From: Ursus arctos
Taxonomy: Eukaryota > Chordata > Mammalia > Carnivora > Ursidae
Direction: 5' to 3'
DNA length: 64,000 nucleotides
Assembly: GCF_023065955.2 (NCBI RefSeq)
Contig: NC_079873.1
Location: 9,624,566-9,688,565 of the forward strand
Shown piece after piece: positions 32,067 through 41,140 of the stretch; position 1 is the stretch's first letter, and every line of letters begins with the position of its first letter. The notes under the pieces were generated by a model. That model did no database searches, was not told the DNA's origin, and worked only from the letters and a program-made list of their open reading frames with translations. A program made the position numbers and the translations under genes.

Positions 32067-33600
32067 TAGCAAGTCAGTATGGACTGCGTACTTCAGGGTC
32101 TGTCTTGCACGCATTTCAATACTTATGAGGTCTAGGTGGTAACACGGAACAGTTTTAGGATCTACGTTTAAAAAGCATTACACAGACGTGTACACACAGG
32201 GTGGTTAAAGTTATGCTTGGAAAACAGAGACAAAAACTAGTTCGGTGGCTGTAAAATGTGGGAGAAATTTGGCAAAAATGTGAACAATGGGTAATGTGAG
32301 TGGTGAAATGGCGCCGATTCAGTTTTCTTTCAGATTTTATACATTTTTCAAATTTCCTTTACGGGCCTGTATGGAGAAAATATGAAAATGAAGTTGGAGG
32401 TTGATTTATGAAAGTAAAAATCCCATTCAGAGAACCGTAATGATATATGTTGCCCAGACAGAACGCTATCGATCATGACATCGGTGGGAAAATCGCATAT
32501 TCTTTCCTATGTTATCTAGGAAGCCATATGGAGAAACAGTTATCGTTTTAGCAGCTGGTACCAGAATTTCTAGGTAGGGAGAGACCTGCCTTAATTGAGA
32601 AGTTGAAAAGAAGCTTTAGCAAGGTCTCAGGAGAGAAGGCAGCCCTCAGGCCTGCGTGTCGCATCGCATAGTAGAGAGGGAGCTGGAGGAGCAGGGGGAC
32701 CGAGGCCTTTTGGGGATGGGGTCAGAAGAAGGTGGGGTTGGAAGAAGATCTTTGAAGGAAAACACATACCCACAGCGTGTTTTCGAAGGAGCTCAGTGTG
32801 TCGTAGATCGGGTAGCTCCTCGTCACCCCAAATCTTCAGCAAAACTGTGACTTACCCACAGTGGGTTGGATTTCAGGGGGAAACGCTATTAAGATGCGTG
32901 AGGCCCGGGTCGATGGGGAGAGAGAGCTGAGATCTGAATCCCATGTCCCTTCAAGATGCGGTTGGTGTGCCTACCCTGTGCGTGACGAAACAGCAAGTGT
33001 TTACAGGGCATTTCCTATATAAAACCATCTTAGAAGCCAGCCCTTGGATTCCCTGGGATCTGTGCCAGCTTGTTGCAAAGCAACCACGACCCGGATTCCC
33101 GAGGAGCCGATGGAAGGCTCCCCACTGCTGTTCCCCAGGCTCCGAACAGCTACTCACTCTCCGGCGTGAGGTGGTTTCAGAGCCAGGAACCTGCAGTTAT
33201 TCCGAGGAGTCGTGGCACTCAGGCTATCTTCAAAAGCCCAGAAGATGCTGGGAAGGGGAGGTTGTTAGAGAACCCGTGGAGGATTCTACAGCCCCCAGGG
33301 TGCTCGTGAGAGCTGAACAAACTTAACTCCCCTAGACACTCCAGAAACAGTTCGGAACTCCTGAGATGCCCATGATTGAAAACAAGGAGCCTTCCCTAGA
33401 GATTCTTTGGGTCAAATCCATCTTCGTTCACAGTGGTCTCTCCAGAGTGGCAATGGCTTCTTAGGTTTTCTCCAGTCCTCTTTGGAGGGCTCAATGCACC
33501 AGAACTCCCTTGGGATCAGATGGTATCCCAGAGGTGTAGTGTCTGCAGTGGGTGGCCAAATTTGTCGCCAAAAATGTGGGGAAGTAGCAATGGTAATACC
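32067..33600. other. Unique non-coding DNA
   Basis: Apart from possible diverged LINE sequence up to about 32400 no repeat is recognised. Frames at 32943-33326 and their opposite-strand partners lack domains. Confidence 0.4.
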
Positions 33601-33601
33601 A

Positions 33602-33603
33602 GC

Positions 33604-33649
<46 letters not shown>
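33602..33649. repeat. (GT)n microsatellite with GC start
   Basis: 'gcgc' followed by about 22 uninterrupted GT units. Alternating purine-pyrimidine of this length can form Z-DNA and is likely polymorphic. It generates artificial Val/Cys or His/Thr frames. Confidence 0.97.
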
Positions 33650-33650
<1 letters not shown>

Positions 33651-33994
33651 CATGAGCACACACATGTATACAATTATGCCTACTTGTGCCTTTTGTGCAG
33701 ATAGGAGTGGATCCAGATTTTGTGGGCCTGAGACATGATTTTGAGGGCCCTTTTTAAAAAAAAAGAACACTATATTATAAATTCAAGATTAAGTGTAAAA
33801 AGTCAAATACATATTTAGGATGAGAAAAAAGATTGCAACAAATGACAAATATCAAAAAAGCTTGCAAATACCCAAAGCATCACAAAATCTGGAAAAATAA
33901 CATATATTAATTAACTCCCTGGCACACCTCTATAATACTTTTTCCTACATTTTTTAGCTGCATTTTCTTTGATCCACTCTTCAAATGACAATGC

Positions 33995-34207
33995 TTTTTT
34001 TTTTTTTAAGATTTTATTTATTTATTTGAGAGAGAGAGCATGCACACATGTGCAAACACATGTGGGCCAGAGGGAGAGGGGAAGCAGACCCTCCCACTGA
34101 ACAAAGAGCCCTATGTGGGGCTTGATGCGGAGCTCGATCCCGGGACCCTGAGATCATGACCCAAGCTAAAGGCAGACACCTAACCGACTGAGCCACCAAG
34201 GCGCCCC
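33995..34207 (-). mobile_element. CAN SINE, antisense
   Basis: Poly-T, 'aagattttatttatttattt', an unusual (catgtg)-rich middle, duplicated 'gggcttgatgcggagctcga' and head 'ccaccaaggcgcccc'. Clear target duplication not found. The 'cttgatgcggagctcgatcc' segment looks like a small internal duplication of the B-box region. Confidence 0.93.
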
Positions 34208-34468
34208 AAGCATGATTGATTTTTATAAAAAATTATTGATAGTATAGAAATTGATTTCCAGCTTCCCAATTCATTTTCAAGTCAAAATGACATTCATTGC
34301 CAAAAATGTTACGTAAATTTTTACAATCCGTTGCCAAGCTTGGAAGACCTATCAAATTTCTTGCATGTATGAGCTCTCAGATTTCAGGGCATTTCAAGTT
34401 TCCTTACACAATAACTAACCTTAAACATTCTTGTTTAGTGGTATACTATTTTTGTGTTAATCATTGTC

Positions 34469-34697
34469 GGTATCAGTATTTCTTTTCTTTTCTTTTTTTT
34501 TGAAGATTTTATTTATTTGTCAGAGAGAGAGTGAGCACAAGCAGGGGGAGTGGCAGGCAGAGGGAGAAGCAGGCTCCCCACTGAGCAGGGAGCCTGACAT
34601 GGGCCTCTATCCCAGGACCCTGGGATCATGACCCGAGCCGAAGGCAGACACTTAACTGACTGAGCCACCCAGGCATCCCTTGGTATCAGTATTTCTT
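34469..34697 (-). mobile_element. CAN SINE, antisense
   Basis: Body 34485-34681, perfect 16-bp duplication ggtatcagtatttctt (34469-34484 and 34682-34697). Full antisense structure with 'ctgagccacccaggcatccc' head. Confidence 0.97.
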
Positions 34698-34899
34698 ATC
34701 AAATTGGCAAGAAATTTAGTTTTCTTCATCTGTATTTATATGATTTACTTTTTTTTTAATGAACTGGATTAGCAAACAATCCAAATGCCTATTCATTGCT
34801 CCTATTCAAAATTTATTTCTTCCTCTTCATGTATTATTGATTTTGTTATGTTCTAAAAGGATCCTTCCGTTGTAATTCCTTTCTCCATATCAGTATAAT

Positions 34900-35095
34900 T
34901 TCTATTGATTTCAAATATATATCATATACATGGTATATCTTTCTATTGATTTCATATATATATTTTACTCATATAATGAAATTACATACATGAAATATAT
35001 ATTATATGTAGTGAAATCCATATCGTATGAAAATATATTTCATATATTTGAAAATAAATATTGTATGAAATATGCTTCACACACACATATAATTT
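34900..35095. repeat. AT-rich segment with 41-bp period and palindromic text
   Basis: 'ttctattgatttca' recurs at 34900 and 34941 (41-bp spacing), followed by many self-complementary 'atatat', 'gaaatatatttc'-like stretches. Probably a decayed tandem repeat. Confidence 0.65.
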
Positions 35096-35881
35096 CACTG
35101 TGTAATGAGCTTGTAACTGTATACACTGAGCTATCATCGTCTGCTCCTGATGGGAGAGAACTTGCATTTTAACTTGAGGTTACTGAGAACTAAATCTTCT
35201 ACTTATAATTCGACTCACCTCACGATTGGAAGGTTTTCCACAGACCAGCTTCTGGCTTTCTGTATTTCAAACTTGCTTTCCCCTCCACTACCCCATACTT
35301 CTGCTGCTTGTAGGCATGACAGCACACATTAATATTTTTTGCCTCTGGCCCTAAATGTCATGGTTCCAGGTGAGTCACGCCAGGAGAAGATGGAAATATT
35401 CCTGAAAGCCACTCCTACATCAGGATGACTAGAAATAACGTAGTATAAAATACAAGTATTTCCTGCTAAACCCACTCTCTCTTAGTCAGATTTCAAAAAT
35501 GCCATGGCCATCTCCAGGGCCACCCAATACAAGGACGGGGAGTCATAGTGGAAAGAGACAGCAGACTTCACTAATTGTGGGTGAAACATATTACTTTTGC
35601 AAATTTTACAAAAACATATGAGCATGTGGAGACATTGCCTTGGAAAGGGCCCAGGTGTGCTGTGGAGCCATTAAGCTTCATTAGTCTCCTGATCAATCCA
35701 CTTCAGGGAACAAGAGTAGGTAACTGGGTGATGCATTCTATTAGAACCTTCTGTATCCTCTATTGTTGAATACACCTATGGTTTTGCATATGCATATATT
35801 TTAATACACACTCATACACGCCATTTCTCTTTCACTCATCATCCCAACATTTCCAGTGAAAACAGCTATGTTAGAACCATA
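35096..35881. other. Non-coding DNA, nothing recognised
   Basis: AT-rich; no supported exon or named repeat. Confidence 0.45.
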
Positions 35882-36112
35882 GTTTAAAGCAATTTACAGG
35901 GGCACCAGGGTGGCTCATTTGTTTAAGCGTCTGCCTTCGGCTCACGTCGTGATCTCAGAGTCCTGGGATCCAGTTCCGCGTCCGTGGGCTCCCTGTTCAG
36001 TGGAGAGCCTGCTTCTCCCTCTTCCTCTGACCCTCCCTCCTGCTCGTGCTCTCTCTCTCTAATAAATAAATAAATAAACAAATAAAATCTTTAAAAAAAT
36101 GTTTAAAGCAAT
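35882..36112 (+). mobile_element. CAN SINE
   Basis: Body about 35895-36100, duplication gtttaaagcaat at 35882-35893 and 36101-36112. Head mutated ('ggggcaccagggtggctcat'), B-box decayed ('gggatccagttccg'), tail (aaat)n. Confidence 0.96.
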
Positions 36113-37394
36113 CTATTACAAACAGAAACAATTTTTAACAGTTATTTTACCCGAATGAAGCAAGAATTGTACTTTCAATTTGAGAAAGAAATTTTTATGT
36201 AGTGATTTCAATAAAGCCAATACTTTGCTCAGGAATATAGGAGACTTTAAAAGAAATAAAATTATTTCTACACTACCACAGTGATAAAAGTTTCTGCCTA
36301 TTATGAAAACAAAACTTTGAATAAAGAGTAAAACAAGCCACCAGAAAGTTGTTCAAAAGGCTTTATTCTTTTGACTAAAAATGCTTGCCATTTGAATAAG
36401 ATTGTTTTCTTTCTAAATCTCATCTGCAAAGCTTTATAAAATGAATCTAGATTTATTAATCATCCCTGTATCTTTCATCGGTAGCCCAAAAAATCTTAAT
36501 AAAGACTCTACTGACATTAGAAGATCCATTGCAGGAAGAAAGACTCTTTGTGTAGATTCATATTGGGGGGGGGGGAATCAATCTGTGTCCTCCTGGTTCT
36601 TAGTGAATTCTTTCCGGTCCGTGTGTGTGTATGTGTGTGAGTGTGTGTTTCTCTTACACACAACCCAACCAAACACTTCCTTTTGCAAATATTATGATTA
36701 TCATTATCTCTGTTGCACCAGGGGAATTTTCAGCATTCTAAAAATAATTTCTATTCTATGGAGTCCGAATGTTTTTAGTTACTGCTGCGCAAACAGTGGG
36801 GTTTCACATCAGATCCATTCTGAAATGCTATTAAAGACTCAGAAGATGACAAAAATACGAACAATGCTTTGAAAATTAGGATAACTAGGCCCGATTAAAA
36901 TCAACTTCTATACCAGCGAAAGGATAAAATCCTAGTGTAATGGTTGACCTCCAAGGCCTCATAAAAACCTGTTTCCTTTCTCTCTTCCTCATCTTCTGTT
37001 TGCTTCCTTTCTCACTGTCCTCTTTTTTTTCTGTACTTTAACAGCAGCCAGGACTGGTTTCAGCCCCATGCTTAACCCCTTGTCTGCCGGCCTTCATCAG
37101 AAATCCTCAGCCTGGGAGTAAGGAGCCAGGAAGGCTCTAGGCAAAATGTCCACCTTAAGGCAAGTGATTTCCTTCTTGATTTCTTCCCAAGTCATCTGCT
37201 GTTGATTTTAGATTTTTGTACAACTGGATGAACATTTCCTCCCTCACTTGTATACATTCCAGGATAGAGATAAACAATTTGTTTTATTATCCCCTTCAAC
37301 CATGCAAAATTAACTTTTTCAATGTGATTCATTTTGCTTATAAATATCACAAAGAAGACTAGTTACTAAAGTCTAAAAATTGCTCAATTCTTAT
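36113..37394. other. AT-rich unique DNA
   Basis: Contains a G12 run at about 36565-36576 and an interrupted GT run at about 36620-36650. A 143-residue plus frame (36441-36872) spans these low-complexity bits and has no recognisable domain. Confidence 0.4.
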
Positions 37395-37623
37395 AAAAAG
37401 CTTGGTGGTAGGGGCGCCTGGGTGGCACAGCGGTTAAGCGTCTGCCTTCGGCTCAGGGCGTGATCCCGGCGTTATGGGATCGAGCCCCACATCAGGCTCC
37501 TCCGCTATGAGTCTGCTTCTTCCTCTCCCACTCCCCCTGCTTGTGTTCCCTCTCTCGCTGGCTGTCTCTTTCTCTGTCGAATAGATAAATAAAATCTTAA
37601 AAAAAAAAAAAAGCTTGGTGGTA
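37395..37623 (+). mobile_element. Young ursid-type CAN SINE
   Basis: Body 37411-37607 with a perfect 16-bp duplication aaaaagcttggtggta (37395-37410 and 37608-37623). Intact A box and B box. Almost the same as the SINEs at 10263 and 48420. Confidence 0.98.
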
Positions 37624-37724
37624 AAAATTACTATTCGTGGAGATTACCCAAGGAAAGTAAAATCCATTGGTAATTCTAGATATTCACAGACCCCAGGTTA
37701 AGGACCTTTGTGGTAACTGATAGC

Positions 37725-38110
37725 GTACGTTAGTTACGGCTGCATAACAGCGGTTCAGGAGTGTGCAACAATTATCTGTGTTTTCATGCATTGGTCTGTG
37801 GATCAGCTACAGCTTGGTGGCGCTCATCTGGGGTAGGAGGGCTTGGCTCCAGGCTGCAGGCTGGTTTTAGGTCTGCTCCATGTGTTTCTTCACTTTCCTT
37901 GAACCAGAGCTAGTTGAGGCACGTTTTTCTCATGGTGAATCACAGTGGCCTAAGAGGTCAAGCCCAACCATACGTGTGCCCTTAAAACTTGAAAGCTCCA
38001 GTCAAGTTTGCCAGCTTTCCACTGGCTAAGCCCAAACTCAGGGGGTAGGGACGCAGACTCAGCCTCCCCTATTGCAATGCTAGGTCACGTGGCACAGGGG
38101 AGAGGAAAGA
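37725..38110 (+). repeat. Ancient interspersed repeat, family not named
   Basis: 'gttacggctgcataacagcg', 'ggtctgtggatcagctacag', 'cagagctagttgaggcacgt' and 'ggtcaagcccaaccatac' correspond to the same broad repeat type as 2916-3352. Confidence 0.5.
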
Positions 38111-38119
38111 ATTAAAGAC

Positions 38120-38260
38120 AGTGACCGCTGACCCTCATTTTCTCTCTGTGACTTGATTTTCCCGTTTGTAAAATAAAACAAAAGACAACAAAAATGAAAA
38201 ACTCTACCTCCTGCAGTTGTAAGTATTCAAGTACTTAGAACAGTGCCTGGCACACACATT
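38120..38260 (+). repeat. MIR SINE relic
   Basis: 'ctctgtgacttgattttccc', 'gtttgtaaaataaaac', 'ctcctgcagttgtaagtatt' and 'gaacagtgcctggcac'. Ends where a CAN SINE begins. Confidence 0.7.
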
Positions 38261-38274
38261 TAAAAAAACAAAAA

Positions 38275-38476
38275 CTTTAAATATTTATTTATTTATTTAT
38301 TTTAGAGAGGTTGGGGAAGAAGAGAGGGGCAGAGGGGGAGAGAGAGAGTCTTAAGCAGACTCCACCATGCCCCGTGTGGGGCCCCACACGGGGCTCAATC
38401 TCATGACCCTGAGATCATGACCTGAGCCAAAACCAAGAGACGGACGCTCAACGAACTGCACCACCCAGGGGCTCCA
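38275..38476 (-). mobile_element. CAN SINE, older subfamily, antisense
   Basis: (attt)n tail, 'agagaggttggggaagaaga', 'cttaagcagactccaccatg', 'catgaccctgagatcatgac', 'aaccaagagacggacgctca' head. The latter marks the older, longer CAN SINE type. It contains the palindrome at 38370-38393. Confidence 0.92.
38370..38393. other. Perfect 24-bp palindrome inside a SINE
   Basis: The half-site ccccgtgtgggg is followed immediately by its exact complement, with no spacer. It lies where older CAN SINEs normally have a single 'cccaacgtggggctc' type segment, so it arose by local inverted duplication or convergent mutation. Confidence 0.97.
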
Positions 38477-38489
38477 CCCAGCCAAAAAA

Positions 38490-39085
38490 GTTAAAGATAA
38501 TATTGTTGTTGTCATGTCCCAATTATCCAATAAGAGGAAAAGTTAATTCTTATGAATACCCATACCTTCAACCATTATGCAGTCATCATAAACAGCTCAG
38601 AAGAGATACAATAATTTGGGGAAATGCCTCTGCTTTAACAGTAAGTGAGAAAAGTGGGATGTACAAAAATATGTGGATAATGTCATCCCAACAATATAAA
38701 AAATCTGTATGAATCAAAGATTTACAGGAAATACACCAATCATTGAATTGGCTGATTCTGGGTGGTGATTGTTTTCTTCTTTCTATTTTTCTATATTTCC
38801 CAATTTTCTTTTCTTTTTTTTTTTTTTTAAGACTTTATTTATTTATTTGACAGAGAGAGAGAGAGAGCCGGAGAGCACAAGCAGGGAGGAATGGCAGAGG
38901 GAGAAGGAGAAGCAGGCTCCCCGCTGAGCAAGGAGCCTGAAGTGGGACTCAATCCCAGGACTCTGGGATCATGACCTGATCCGAAGGCAGATGCTTAACT
39001 GACTGAGCCACCCAGGCACCGCTTTATCTTCCAATTTTCTGTAATAACATGTATTTTTCTCTAATAACAGTAAGTTTGAAAAACA
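38490..39085 (+). repeat. Old LINE 3' end, split by a SINE
   Basis: 'gcagtcatcataaacagctc', 'gtgagaaaagtgggatgtac', 'ggctgattctgggtggtgat', 'ctatatttcccaattttctt' and, after the SINE, 'tgtaataacatgtatttttc' form the 3' part of an old L1-like element. Confidence 0.6.
38796..39040 (-). mobile_element. CAN SINE, antisense, in old LINE
   Basis: Body about 38810-39021. Flanks match imperfectly, ttcccaattttct on the left and cttccaattttct on the right. Poly-T about 15 nt, (ga)n run, 'ctgagccacccaggcacc' head. Confidence 0.95.
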
Positions 39086-39104
39086 TTGTTAAAAATAGAA
39101 AGAG

Positions 39105-39370
39105 GGGGTGCCTGGGTGGCTCAGTTGGTTAAGCTTCCAAGTCTTGGTTTCAGCTCAGGTTGTGATCTCAGGGTCTTGAGATCAAACTCACATGGGGCTC
39201 TGTGCTCAGCGCAGTCTACTTGGGATTCTTTCCCTCTTCCTCTTCCTGCCCTTCTCCCTCTTCCTTTCCCCCCTTGCACGTTCTCTCTCTCTCACTCTCG
39301 CTAAAATAAATAAATAAATAAAACCTTTAAAAATAAAATAAGATAAATAAAATACATAAGATAAATAAAA
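39105..39370 (+). mobile_element. CAN SINE, older long subfamily
   Basis: Head 'ggggtgcctgggtggctcag', then 'gcttccaagtcttggtttca', which is the extra segment of the older type, and 'ctcagcgcagtctacttggg'. Tail expanded into degenerate (aaat)n and (agat)n. Confidence 0.93.
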
Positions 39371-40062
39371 ACAAAGAGACCTAGGGTTTGAGCCACCATA
39401 TAAGCATCTGATCCCAGTCATTAATTCTTTGTTTTGTGTTTTGGGGTAATTTTTGAGCTCTATGCCTTTCATCTTTTCATTACAGACCAATACTATTAGC
39501 TTGATTGTTCGGTTTTTCAAATATCCAGTTCCTTTCCTTTTACATCTGGCTTTGGACTATTTCAAAGGTTAAATGAGGTGTTCTCCGTGATTGGAAAAAT
39601 ACACAGCAGAGGTTGGGGCTGCTGTAAGCTTAAGAATGCAAGGAGATGGCACTTCGGGTAATAACACCATTCATCCAAATACCTGGTAAGTGCTGGGGGG
39701 ATATCTATAAATATTAATAAGTTATCTTTACATTATTTGTCTTTTCCTTGAGTCTTCATGAATAATGGTACTGACTGTGAGCCTGACCCTTTCAGAAAAA
39801 TGCTACACTACTGTAATTATACTTTAGGGATACAATATTATTTGAAAAGTCACCTCGATACTATTCAGACATATTGTATTATGTCTGGGAGTAAGATCTT
39901 TGACGAATGCAAACTTTCCTGACATTACTCATTACTTTTAGTGCAGGATAGGTTGGCTGTGGGCATATTTTTAGCTCCAGTAGATAAATTAAATCCGATT
40001 GTGTTTTTTATGTTTTTGGATTTCCAGACCTTCAGTATTTTCTGAAATCCAAAGTCTGCTTA

Positions 40063-40584
40063 TGTGGTAGCTTGAAAAGATGTCTACAAATTCTTTGGTA
40101 TTGTTTCCTTAAGAGGTTGAGTCTAATTCCTCTCCCCTTGGGTGTGGGCTCTACTTACGACTCACTTCTAACAAATAGAATGTGACTAAAGTGATGGTAT
40201 GTGACTTCCAAGACTAGGAGCTAGAAGTGTGGCCTCTCTTTGCTCTTTCTTTGATCGCTCATTCTCAGGGAAGCCAGCTGCCATGTTGTGAGAACACTCA
40301 ATTAGCCCTACGGGGAGGCCCACTTGGCAAGGCACAGAGGCCTCCTGCCGACAGCCGTGTGAGCACACCATCTTGGAAGCAGATCCATCGGCCTCAGTCA
40401 AGCCTTCAGATAACCACAGCCTTGCTGATGTCCTAACTACAAAATCTCAAGACACCCTGAGTCAGAATCACCCAGGTAAGCTGCTCCCAAATTCCTATTC
40501 CACAGAAACTGTGAGGTGCTAAATGCCAATTGCTTTGAGCCACTGTTCTGGAGTAATTTGTTAGCAGCAATAGATAAATAACAC
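40063..40584 (+). repeat. MLT1-type LTR (ERVL-MaLR)
   Basis: 'tgtggtagcttgaaaagatg' start, 'ccttgggtgtgggctctact', 'gtgatggtatgtgacttcca', 'gaagccagctgccatgttgt', 'cccacagaaactgtgagg'-like text and end 'ttagcagcaatagataaata'. Well preserved solo LTR. The 'caggtaagc' at about 40475 is LTR text rather than a splice donor. Confidence 0.92.
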
Positions 40585-40710
40585 AGCTTACCCCATAACT
40601 TTACTGATGGAAACCTCTCTCGAAAGATTTTATATCCATACCATGTAGTGCCTACCATAAGTAGGGTCTGAACTTCATGGTAAGTTCATAGTGGTGAGGA
40701 AAACAAACCC

Positions 40711-40913
40711 AGGGGATGCCTGGGTGGCTCAGATGGTTAAGCGTCTGCCTTTGGCTCAGGTCATGATCCCAGGGTCCTAGGATCGAGCCCCACATCGGGC
40801 TCCCTGCTCGGCGGGGAGCCTGCTTTGCCTTCTCCTCCTCCTCCTGCATGTGCTCTCTTGCTCTCTCTGTCAAATAAATAAATAAAATCTTAAAAAAAAA
40901 AAAAAAAAAAAAA
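40711..40913 (+). mobile_element. CAN SINE
   Basis: 'ggggatgcctgggtggctca', 'gtcatgatcccagggtccta', 'gatcgagccccacatcgggc', 'tgctcggcggggagcctgct', tail (aaat)n and A22. Flanking duplication is only weakly visible (acaaaccca / caaaaaccc). Confidence 0.96.
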
Positions 40914-40974
40914 GCAAAAACCCGGAATCTGCTTTGGGGCAGCTTATCTTTGAATTCCACGAACATGGAGTGAA

Positions 40975-41140
40975 AGAAAAGGAGCCAAACGTTTGTGACG
41001 TTGAGGAAGTTACTTAATGTCACTTGCCCTTGATTTATGAAATAGAGAATAATATTTACTTTGTGTCGTTGTGAGGTTGAGAAATGATATTAAAGTACCG
41101 AGCTCGAGCTGTCACTCATAAGTGCTTACTATTACTATTA
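40975..41140 (+). repeat. MIR SINE relic
   Basis: 'gacgttgaggaagttactta', 'atgaaatagagaataatatt', 'gtgtcgttgtgaggttgaga' and 'cataagtgcttactattact' follow the MIR 3' half. Confidence 0.7.

Larger units (their letters stand above)
33698..34905 (+). repeat. hAT-type relic resembling Zaphod, split by two SINEs
   Basis: 'gtggatccagattttgtggg', 'tgattttgagggccc', 'attaactccctggcacacct' and 'tttgatccactcttc' continue across the SINE at 33995-34207 into 'agtatagaaattgatttcc' and beyond. I recall this as an old Tip100-type (Zaphod) element; the frame is destroyed. Confidence 0.5.

Noticed and set aside
33412..33770. Frames rich in His-Thr or Val-Cys repeats
   Set aside because: Direct translations of the (GT)n microsatellite.
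40470..40480. Splice-donor-like caggtaagc
   Set aside because: Part of the MLT1 LTR consensus; no exon context.
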